Shown here: positions 46,010-57,000 of the stretch, piece after piece
How the letters are laid out: the number at the start of each line of letters is the position of its first letter
Position numbering within the stretch: position 1 is the stretch's first letter
Assembly (NCBI GenBank): GCA_013433145.1
Contig: CM024188.1
Location: 7,725,001 to 7,789,000 of the forward strand
From: Ascaris suum
Lineage: Eukaryota; Nematoda; Chromadorea; Rhabditida; Ascarididae
Length of the DNA stretch: 64,000 nucleotides
Reading direction: 5' to 3'
Position numbers and translations under genes: made by a program
The notes under the pieces: model-generated
Told to the model about the DNA's origin: nothing
Seen by the model: only the letters and a program-made list of their open reading frames with translations
The model's database searches: none

Positions 46010-46363
46010 TATAACCACTGTCGAACACGATATTTGACAGATGCTTCATTAGTATCGCTTTTTCTGCTACAGACTTGCATAGTTTCCAGAAAAGGCGAAA
46101 ATATCTCAAAAAGTTCAGGAGCACTATTTACCTTCTAAACATTTTAAATCATTTCAAGGGTTAGCATTTCTAAGCATTTTTTGCTTCCGATAGTTTAGAA
46201 CTCCCTTCACGAATCAGTCAAGGGTTAATGGAAAGCAATTTCAACATCCGTTTTCATTCTCGCAGTGTGCAGTGGTTTGTTTCGAGTGATGCTATTTTTG
46301 CTTTTTCGGCAGCATCGGAGAGAAATCACTAAAATATTCAAATCTGCTATTTACTGAGCGCAA

Positions 46364-46810
46364 ATGTTAAAATTCGTTCCGATATTTTCATCGATAATAG
46401 TTTTCATGTATATTGCTATCTTCAGTCACAGTAAGCTGCGCAACGAATGGAAAACGTACGCAAATTTAAAATACAATTTCAAACGGAATGAGAGTGCCCG
46501 TCGCAAAAACAACTTCCTGTCCAGTCTTGGCAATCTTGATGCTCACAAGGTGAGAAAGGATATAGAGTTAGCACTATTGTTTACATTCGATGAGAGGTTT
46601 TAATTGACCGTTTCAGGCGAAGCCATCAAGAAAGTTAGATTTGCATTGCCAAGACAAAGTGGTGTTATAAATCTAAGCCTGATTTCTTCACAATCACTCT
46701 CTTGTCCTGGTACTTTAATTCTAGTATCGCCAAATACCACATTGGATGCAAAGAAGTTCTGCAAAATTTTAGAGCAGACATTTCTTGCTTTCTCGAGAAC
46801 GCCTAAATGA
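46364..46810 (+). CDS. Small secreted protein Y (tandem pair member)
   Basis: Exon 46364-46430 encodes a signal peptide (MLKFVPIFSSIIVFMYIAIFSH) and ends at GTAAGC in phase 1. Exon 46617-46810, after CCGTTTCAG, runs in phase 1 to TGA. The product is 86 residues, with INLSLISSQSLSCPGTLILV as its central block. Gene order, donor sequence, intron phase and motifs match gene X 1.5 kb upstream. An alternative donor (GTGAGA at 46550) would keep a basic stretch with KR and RR sites and shift the frame of exon 2, ending after about 18 codons. A good donor (GTGAGT) follows the stop at about 46823, so the 3' end is uncertain. Confidence 0.45.
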
Positions 46811-46888
46811 AAGCAAATCCGTGAGTGAGAGAAAGGAAGAAGGAAGCTCTAATTTTCATTACTCTTATTGCTTCGTGATCCATTACAG

Positions 46889-47203
46889 CCTGCTATATAC
46901 GCAATATGTGATTCCTCCCTTAATGAGGCCTCTCTTTTAATTATAGCCCAGGGAGATCCCTATTCGGGATTATCACGTGTGAAACGTATGGGTCAACAGT
47001 CTGCTCGTAATCAGTCAATCTCAAATGTACATGACACTTTCTCTTACTGGCAAGCATTCATTGCATTGCTCGACCGGAAGTGCCAGTTGAGCTTCTCGAA
47101 GAGTTTTCGGGTGCAACTGCTGCGGATGAAACGGGCTTACATTAACAACGGATTTAGCATTTCAAGTTTTAAAGAAATTCTTAGTGCCTTCTACACGCAC
47201 TGA
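46889..47203 (+). CDS. Orphan exon with dibasic sites
   Basis: From the acceptor CATTACAG (phase 0) 104 codons are open to TGA; a second acceptor, TTAATTATAG, would enter the same frame in phase 1 at 46949. The product contains LSRVKRMGQQSARN and LLRMKRAYINNGF, that is, KR sites like those cut in prohormones, and a single later Cys. It follows gene Y directly and may be its third exon if exon 2 is spliced before its stop (for example at GTACTT or GTATCG). No homology was recognised. Confidence 0.35.
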   Translation, partial: PAIYAICDSSLNEASLLIIAQGDPYSGLSRVKRMGQQSARNQSISNVHDTFSYWQAFIALLDRKCQLSFSKSFRVQLLRMKRAYINNGFSISSFKEILSAFYTH

Positions 47204-50200
47204 CTCATATAGAACACCGAAAAGCATGAAAACTTTAGAGTCGTTGTTGTTTCTGGTGCAACTAGTCTATTCTCTAGTGTACACATGCATCTTGCATGTT
47301 TCATTGCACCTGAAATAGTTATAAAAGTTTAAGAATCACTCAAACATCAGCGATTCAGAAGAGAAGTACGGTGGAGCACAAAGCAACCGGCTTCGTTATA
47401 TATGTCTCAATATTGACGAAATGAGCAATGGTTCCGACCGAGCGTACTAGGGACGCATTGTGGCATAATGAATAGCCGCTGTGAGTGACAAATTGGCAGA
47501 GATTCTATGCATTCGATGTGCAGAATGCCCCATTTCACAGGCGTTGAACGGCAAAGAAATTCTAGCCGCATAAGACGGAGAACGATTGCTGCTCACACCT
47601 CGAAAAGAGGAGGCAAAGTGTACCACTTGGATAATTCATTTCCTCTCCGCACTCCATCAATAATGCCATTAATGTGACACGAGGGCGAAACAGGTAATCC
47701 CCATTTATTACTCAAATCCGAAACTATTACAACGTTGCCGCGATTAGGCATTCACATTGCGGAGATCGGCTTGCAGATTGTACAGATAACGATCAGTTAT
47801 AAAATACTTGCTGAAGAATTAACAATTGTTTTATGAAGCAACCTGATCAGTTAATTAGCATCATCTCTAAAGCTCGCAGTTTTCGAGTAAAACTCATTAA
47901 AATATAACCCTTCGCTCTTTTTGCGCTACTTACATTCTTTAAGATTTGCTTAAATCAAATTCGAGCCAGCATGGTACTTATCACAATGCTTTTTCTTAAT
48001 TAGAGAGTGAGAGAGGGAGAGAAAGAAACTTTGGCCGCGCTTAACGTTTTTGAATGTTGGAGGAACGGCCATGTGAAGAATTAAGGAAAAGAGAGGAAGA
48101 TGATGTTGAATTTCGAAGATATCGCTGCAAACATCAGCACTCCAATTAAAAATTGTGCTGTTTCTAGCTCCACTGTGATTATCAGCGGTAAAAAGCAATT
48201 TAGAAAGTAAAATTATGCAGAAGAGGTTCTGACCTAAGGCGTTTGCTGGCTATATCAGCGTGTGAAATTTTCGATGATAGTCGCATTAATTGAGATCCTT
48301 AGAGAGAAATCCTTTAGTCGCCTTTTCAATAGGCTTCAGAGACGGAAATAACAATTGCCGAGTCTCTCGCTATTTCAGCGAGTTAATGCAAAATTTAACG
48401 GAGAGTTTTTCACTTGATGCATGAATCGTGTAAATAATACGAGCTCCAAAATAGATTTGAAAATAATTTATCTATAGGATAATAGAGAAGACACAACTAG
48501 AACTGTGACTGCAATTACGAAAACCACTTAAATAGCCGCAAATCCAATGCAGTAGTTTCATCGTGTGAAGAACAATTAGCATTGTTTCCTCATTCATTGT
48601 TAGGTTTGGCATCTCTCATCCTCATCTATGGCAATTATGTTGACAAATAGTTGAACGACTTCAACTGGTTCAGCATTCTCTCCTCGCTTTTGAAATCTGC
48701 CTTGTGCCATTCAGCAGTACTTGAGCACGTAGGCACAATACGCACCACAGAGGCAAAGGAAGCGATTATTTTTTAAGAGGGAGGAATGGAGACTCCATCT
48801 CATTGAAGGTAATCTGCTGTGACGAGTCGTTTTTCGAATCGTTAGAGGAGAATCATACGCCGTTGAAACGGAAGACAAAATGCGACATGACAACACAGTT
48901 GATGATGAAAATGGTCGATCGTTTGTTGTATTGTGTTTCCACATCAGGAATTTGTATAAATAATTTCTCTCCGAGGTGTCGATTTCAATTTATAAGCAGG
49001 TATCATAGTTGCTAAAGTTACTGAAAATGGTCACTATAACGACGCACTACAGAATTACAAAAGCGGTGGCTGAAGAAATGGAGGGATTTGCTCTTCTAAG
49101 TTAAAATATGCCCAGTGTTTCGTGGAAGCGATTTGAGATGCGAACCAAGTGCAGTGAAGCACTGGATAATAACCTTGTGAGCACTACACCTGCCTTGCTC
49201 ATTTTTCTTCTACCTATCAACCATATGTTGCCGCGTGCATACGGTCAATCAACTTAGGACGCTGTTTCCTCTCCCCATTAACAGGCTGTAGACTCTCCCG
49301 CCTCACGTTTCCAAATTTATTCCCCCTTTTCCATATACCAACTCGTTGGGATGAAAGCATAACGTAGTAGTGGGAGAGATAAATGCACTGGAACCGTCCA
49401 CTCTTTGCTCCACGTTCGGAAGATATGACATTCGCGTCTACCTCATCGTTATACGTCTAGTGAGATCCTCTAGAAACAATCATCCACAGGGCACATATGG
49501 CACTTCTATATAATCAAAACCAGTGTTTTTTACACGTTTTAGTGCTACGCAAGCAAAGTTCATCACTCTTTGCGACAACTTAAATTTCGAAATGAATAAA
49601 TTGAAGCGAAAGTTTTCGTGAGGCTATTGCATTCCACTTATTCGTCCCTCCCCCTCCCCGGTTAGTTTCATTGCTAGAAACCTATTAGTACTTATGCTGA
49701 TGGCGCCGAAGCAAATCGTTTTGATTTTTTTTTTTTTTTTGACTCATTCGAAATAAGAGCCGCTGGCATCATTTCTCGTTCAGACCTCTTTACCACAAAG
49801 ACGGCAATTTCAGAATTGCCACGACTTGATGAATGGCAGAAAACCTAGGCGAATCGGATTTTGCGTTTAAGCAACATTCATCCGGAAACTGTTTATGTCG
49901 TAGAATAGGCCAGCTGCCCACTTATTTGAATTAGACTGGGGATTACTCGCATTTTGAATGCATATATTCAAAACGACAACATTATTCTAACCTTATTGAT
50001 TAGCAAAGAAGGAGTATTATTTATGAGGTGGGGTAGCATAAACGAGAAATGCTCCAATGACCACCAGTAATATGGAAATGCCGAGAGTTCTATCAAAGTT
50101 TCTAGGTAAGTGAAGCTTCCGTGCATTTTCCAACATCTAAAAGAAATTAAATGTCATCAAGCGTGGTCGACTGAAAACGTATTCCCAATTGAATTAGAAT

Positions 50201-50536
50201 GTGCAGATCATTTATAAAGTTTTCAGGGTATATAACGACAACTTTTGCTCAACTGTTAAACTTTGTATTAATCAGCAGTGTTTTGACGAATTTTTATAAC
50301 AGCAGGTGAAAGCGCATAAAGTTGGGCAAATGGTCAAGTAATGAAGATGTTAATGTTACTTGATTAAGGGGGGGGGGGGGGGGGGGGGGGAGGGGAGGGT
50401 GGTAGTGAAGCATAAAACGCGCGCAAAGCGAATTTGCTGCCAGGATATATTCACTCACTGCCGCAACGCTATAAAGTCAATGACAAATTAGCGATAAATT
50501 AAGACAAACAAGGGCGAAACACCCACTAGGGAGAGT
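47204..50536. other. Intergenic sequence with low-complexity tracts
   Basis: Contains a GA-rich tract (about 48003-48028), T16 at 49725-49740 and G23 at 50368-50390. The frame at 48803-49015 (plus) starts with TTG and has no clear donor. No gene is supported. Confidence 0.4.
50368..50390. repeat. G23 homopolymer
   Basis: An uninterrupted run of 23 G followed by AGGGGAGGG. Such tracts can form quadruplexes and are error-prone in assemblies. Confidence 0.95.
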
Positions 50537-50900
50537 ATGACGGACCCGAACAAGCAAATCAATCGGCACCACAATGACTCAACAATTGGTTGTGTTGTGC
50601 ATTTGCCGGGGGAATCGCTTATTCGAAACACGTTATCAATCAACTCGAGACATCGCACTGTCGGTGACCCATTCATACAATGTGGTTATCCTTCCTTTGC
50701 TTTCGTTTCACCGAACCGAATATTGCGCTTTCAACGACAATGCCTACTGGTTGACTAGACTTTCATCATTACTGACTCCTATCATTCACATCATAGTTGT
50801 AAACTATGGACTAGTTATAGGAAACATAATAATTGCTAGCCATAGATTTCCTCAGCCAATAATACGAAAAATAAGTGAAATTTTGGCTTGTCATTTATAA
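50537..50900 (+). other. Overlapping ORFs, one with a TM7-like segment
   Basis: Two overlapping ATG frames (50537-50758 and 50574-50900) and a minus-strand ATG frame (50676-50488, with a hydrophobic end) cover this block. The longer plus frame contains FNDNAYWLTRLSSLLTPIIH, which loosely recalls a GPCR seventh helix with TP in place of NP. No other GPCR helices were found nearby, so a decayed fragment or chance is as likely as a gene. Confidence 0.2.
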
Positions 50901-53900
50901 AAACGACAAGCGAAAGTTTCAAATATGTTGTTGGCATATTCACCATTACCGTCGTCTACCTCCGGTTGGTCGTTTTCTTTGCAACAAAAATCGAACAACC
51001 AAAGACAGAGTTCAGAGATGGACAGATGAATCAACGCTGAAAAGTTATGAATTGCGTCATACGTTCATATTTATAGACGAAAAGTATAAAAAATATGAGT
51101 AGGCCATCGGAAAGTATGATACCTTTACAATTTTTTGATGACAGCTGCGAATATCTATACGTGCTCCTCTGACCAAGTGCTTTTTTTAGCTGTGTTTCGA
51201 TGCACCCTTGCGACCGACTCTCAAAATCCGTCTTATTGATGTAAACAGCAATTATTACTCTTTCATTCAGCTCAATAAAAGAATTGTAAATGTCCAAATA
51301 GATTTACTTATATGAACACAGTCATATATAATACTAAAGCTCATGCGCATCCATTATAATAAAAGTTCATTGATTCAAACCTCTCCTGTCAAAATGTACG
51401 CCTCATGGAAATGGATAGATCTGAAAGCTGTGGAAGGATTATAATCGACGCATCCCATTTATTTCTTGGTGAGCATTCGACAAGCCAGGTTGTTCATTCT
51501 ATCCAACAGTTACTCTATTCCTACTTGTCATCTGCTGGTTAGCGCTAAATGAGCCTCTTGTTCCGCAAAAAATTAATGTACATCACCGTTATAGCTTCCC
51601 TCTGAAATATTAATCGATGTGGACATGCGCTATCACTTGCTCACTTCACATAACCTATGGAAATGAAGCGCACCAAGCAATATTCGATTACATTGTTGCA
51701 GTGTTGCAATTGAAAATCCATCTGGGCATCTTTATCGGCAAACACCGTCACGTATGGTTAACGTACCAGTAGATGGGGTTTCTAGTAGAAATATTAAAAA
51801 TATGTACCTTCTTTTGGAGATCAGGAGGTCTGGAATCGGTTGCCTGTTAATCTCTGCACTTTTCATTTCTAAAGCCTTCTTCTTGTACTAATTTTCTACT
51901 GTGCAGCGTTTTTGTGTTGCAGTCGCCTTGCACTTCTTTGAAAGAATCCGAAGCAAGGGGGAAGGGGTTGGGGAAGAATTTGGGGTGACTCACAAGGAGC
52001 TTAGATGCACTCGAGTGCGGTCCCATCAGTGGGCCGCTGTGATTATCGGTATACCTCGGCAAGATGGGACCACTTCACGCGTACAATACTCAATCTTCCC
52101 ACACACATTCTTCAGAACAAACCTCAAAATGTGGCGGTGTTGTGCTTATATTTGCACACAAAGCGCTATTTGCCGTTCAATGCCGCCTTCATTGTATACT
52201 TTTCTTTATCGAATTCACACATCAAATTAATTGCTTTAAAATAATTGCTCAGCTTATGCTCCGATAGAAACTCGACTTGTTCCGGTAAGTTATGCAGTAA
52301 AAGCGATTCTTTGAAGAGGCTTCCCTTATGTAGGTCATACTTACGTCATTTGCTATTAAATTATTTGAATAGCATGGAAATCGCAACAACAATTGGAGGA
52401 AACAACCAATAATTTAGATAAAAGTGAGGGAATGAATCTAACTGCGAAGTTTGCTGCTGAAATTTTTTCATAAATAGCATTGCACGACATTATCTAGGCT
52501 GATGAGCAGCTTATTTCTCAAAGAAAGTTCAGGTGGCTCATTGCTCCCATATATTCTGCAATATCAATGAAGTAAACGATATGAGGTGATGCGATACAGG
52601 CAACAAAGATGCATATAAATGAGAAACCGCTGAAGTTATTTTTTGCTGTACTGCACATTTCAATGCGTCTTTTTAATCTCAGCAAAAGAGCTCCTTTTTG
52701 CAATTGTGCCATAGAAAGTTTTGTTGAAAAAATTTCTGCTGATTTGAATACGGTGGTCAGTGAATGTTGAGCCTTGTTCTTTGCTGCAGTTATTAAGCTT
52801 TGAAAGGGAGGTAGTGAGCAATAAGAGCAATAACTTCGTACGCAAATTACACTACTGCTTTCTTTCACCGCTATCCCACAAAGCATTGGATGGAAATGCA
52901 TTTGTAGTCGGAAGGGCGGGGTTTGGAGCGGGGAGTAGGGGCTGGGAGGACGCCTCGAACAGTGGACTACGCCTTACTCGTCCACAACTAATACGAAAAT
53001 GTAAAGACACTCTGTTTCCTTTTCGTGACAGCTTTTCATACAACCTCTGCTTTAGAGGGTTCCAAATTCCGTTTCCCTCTTTCTTCTGCCTCATTTCCAC
53101 GACAGTGAAGTGCTCTAAGATATCAGAATAACAGCGTCTAAAGATTTGCGTCATTTGACACTGGAAAAAAAGAATAGCACTTTTTTCCACTATCACTCTC
53201 CATCTAAACAGCCCACTAGAGAGTGACAGTTTTTGTAACTGTTGCTAAACTATTTGCAAAATATTGCGCTGACAAGTCGTTTGTTTAGCACATTAGCATC
53301 TACTGCATAGAGCAGCCTTCCTCGCAACAGAACTATTCAGTGTTGCCGTGCTAGTCTTTCAGGTTATTTACAGTGGCATAAAAAGAGAACGAGCATTGCG
53401 GCTTTTCCGCTTAGTCAATAAAAGAGTATGTTTAGACGGAATGAAAATCCTCGGAAAGGGGCAGTGGAAGTAATTTGCGAATTGAATTACCGTATTATTT
53501 GTTACTCCATATATAGCAGCACTTTTGCTATCGCTGTAGCTGGTGTGGTCGTAGCTCTTAACTAGAAAGACGATCGTATAACGAATGCATCATCTCCAGT
53601 CATTCGCCTCATGCATGTGCTTTCCTCATAAATTAATAAGGCAACGAAGGAACTACATTGCATGGTATGGGTCTAGTGAAAACGTAATGACAAATCGGTA
53701 TTGCGAGATATTAATAAAAAGTTTTTGTTGGGTGAATAACACAGTTAATTGGGATGAGACAGACGAAACGAATACTGTGTGGAGCGGCGGTTGTTTGAAA
53801 TTGGTATACACAGCATATGTTGTAGCCGTCATTCGACGTGCAAAAGAGTGGATAAGTAAATGTTTGCGCATGAAGCTAATATTACCTATTAGTGTAAAGG

Positions 53901-54042
53901 GTGTTTTGTAGGCCGGCAAAGCGGACCGGCTTACAACCGAGCTTAGGGCGGAAGCGGTCATCAGGGCAGCCTGATGTGCGTCGGCTAGGTTCGTGCCACG
54001 CCCACAGATCGCTCACCACCGATCTCTCATTTTGTCAGTTCA
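50901..54042. other. Upstream region of the second LRR gene
   Basis: Many overlapping frames, none convincing. A GC-rich block lies at about 52908-52980 (contains GGGCGGGG), and another at about 53910-54030 just before the LRR gene that probably belongs to its promoter. The opposed 100-codon frames at 53585-53961 have no splice or family support. Confidence 0.35.
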
Positions 54043-57000
54043 ATGCAACCGCATTTGCAATTGCATTCGTTTCAGGCGTACATGGGGCGATCGTCTCCAA
54101 ACGCATGCCTCATGTTCTCGCTACTGATTCTGCTCATCATTCATACGTTTCATAGCAGTTCGGCTCTGTCTGTTGCTGCAACTCGTACAGGTGTGTCAGT
54201 CGTTCGTGCATACTGTCCACCTCAATGCGAATGTGAAGAGGTGGTTGAAAAGGGCGAACGGCATAAAATATCTGTTTATTGTCATCATGGTGGCTTATAT
54301 CAAGATGATTTCTTCGACATTATTAAACAAATTTCACCAAAAGTTACAACTTTGGACATAGAAGCGCCACCTGAGAAGCCGAATCGACTACTATGGGATG
54401 ACAATTTAAACCGCTTCAAGCACCTTAAAGTACTAAGACTTGTCAACTGCGGCATTCCGGCGATATCTCGTTCATTGAAGTTACACTCGCTGGAAGTGCT
54501 CGACCTGCGCGGAAATAACATTGACCACATAACCATTTCGATATTCTCGGAGGTGCCTTCAATTAAAACGCTCAATCTGGCACATAATCTATTGAGCGTG
54601 CTTCCCACCGGTGCATTTACCTATTTGCGAAATATGGAGACCCTTTCGCTTGCCTACAACAACATTTCTGAACTTTCGGCAAACCTTCTACGTGGACATG
54701 AACGCCTAGAGGCGCTGCATTTGGATGGCAACCATATTAGCGTTACGCAACTGAATGACTTGTTTTCCGATGTAAAACAATTGCAACGCCTTGAACTTAA
54801 TTATTGTAAGATTCGTCCAGTAGAAAAACTAAGATTGGACAAGGTCGCTTCTCTAAATCGTTTGGGCTTGGCTGGCAATCAGCTGGGTTTAGTGCCGACA
54901 ATGATCCTTGGCAATCTCAGTCAGCTCTCAACTCTTGACCTTGCCGATAATGGTATACTCGAGATTGCGTCACACGCATTCGTTGCTTCCAATATAACTC
55001 ATCTGTTCCTGGCTCGGAATCATCTCGGAAAAACACGCGATGCGTTCAGAGCTAATTGCTTTGCGGGAGCTCGTATTGTTGAGATCGATTTGTCCTACAA
55101 TGAGCTTGAAAATTTTGATTCGACGATTTTTGGCGATTCACAATCATCGATTGAAACTTTGCATCTGAATGGTAACAGAATCACTCATTTCAGTGCTAAA
55201 TTCACTCATAATCTCACCTCACTGCACAGATTGCATATGGCCGACAATGAAATTACTCAAATCCCTGCCGCATTGCCTGCGGAATACGCCCAGCTCACAT
55301 TTCTGAATTTATCGGGAAACGCTCTTGATGACTTTCCCGATCATTCTCGTCAGCTACTGCCATCCCTCGTTCAACTAGACATTTCAAACAATTTATTCTC
55401 GTCATTTTCGATGAGTGTTCTTCAAAACTTCATTAACGCCTTAGATAAGGTGACTCTTTCAAAGTTCCTGCTAACTTTTTTGTCACTTATGTTTGTTTAG
55501 TACGTTTACTATGGAATATCTGGTGAGAGCTTCGATGGAGAATTGTTGAAAGCCAGCACTGTAAATTCAGTAACGGTCTAATGCTCATGTGATGACCAAT
55601 TTCAGCACTAGCGTTACTGAATTGGTTGCTTTGATTCTTTGCTCGCGAATTGGGTAAAAAATGTTTATCTCTAATCAAAATTAATTTTGCTGTCAGTTTG
55701 CCGCATTTTTAATTTGGAAGTGAATCGACCTTCGAAAAAACATTTGCACTGATGACGCAAACAAAAGGGTTTTGCTTGTTTTTCCTTTGCAACTTCTATC
55801 GCATACCCAATGACGGTATAGCAATGAGAGTAAATTCGTTTATCATGCGCTCTCCTAAACCTAGTTCACTTAGGGCTGTCGGCTGCTCGAAGAGATTCTT
55901 GAAATCTCACGAGTATCTGCTGGCGGCCGAAGAGATCCTAAAAATGCTATAATACTTTGATGATCTTTGATGAATGGCCCGAAATTTTCGCATAAGGAAG
56001 TTTATTTGCTTTTATTTTGTAAGTAGTATTACAAGCGGATATGATTTCCTTAAGCGCAGTTTGGATCACTAACAAATGCGTATGGGATTTCAGTTTCCAC
56101 AACAACAATATGCACATCTCTAGCTCTCGCATAATACCCCTTTGCTGACGTATTTATTGTATTCACTGTATGCCAAGTATTTTTCGCTCATTCTTTCCTA
56201 ATGAGAAAGTTGGAGTGAGTACTAAAAAAGGTGCGGTGGATATTGAGAAGCTTACAACAACATATGAACTCATCAGCACATTCATTGAATTAGTTGTTTC
56301 TGCATCTTTCCGACGTTTCAGTTCAATTTCATATGCCCCCTTCAAATTAATCTGCAATATTATAGTTGGTATTGAGGTGATGCTTTTGACTGCACATATC
56401 AGGCTCATTGTATCGTGCATATCGTGCTGAGAGCCCCCCGTCTGTAAATATTTCAAGTTTTGTTGTGGATGCAGAGTATGTAAAAAGGAAAGTTCTTGCG
56501 TGGAAAAAATGCCACTCTGGGTAACTCTCATCCACTGGAGAGTAGATTTAAGTCTTCCTGTTTTGATGTTTTGCAAATTTTAATGTGCCAGTTATAACTC
56601 GTAAAATTAGCACCATGGATTTCGTTCACTGAGTTCCTGAAGGCACAAATTTCATATGAACTTTTACTGCGCTGCAAAGCAAATAGAGACAATTGAGCTT
56701 CCAATCTCTCAACAGCAACGTATTCTTTCTAATTTGATGGATGAACATGCTGCAGCTCCGCCAGGTTTAGTTGGTGAGGGATCGGGAGATATAAGTTCAA
56801 TGCCGCTCATGATAAGCTTCATAAGGTTTCATGTTTGATTCTGACAAAAATTCACTGCTTTTTATTTTCCGAACGCGACCTTTCATATTTCTTTCATATG
56901 TTCGTCTGCTTTCACGACGACTGTAAATTTCTTCTTTCCCTTTTTGTGAGAAAAGAGAATTTTCCACATATTTCAGCCCAAAACTAGCATCAGCAGCTTC

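Noticed and set aside
53585..53961. Opposed 108- and 102-codon ATG frames before the LRR gene
   Set aside because: The two overlap on opposite strands, neither resembles a family, and the region is more likely promoter-proximal.
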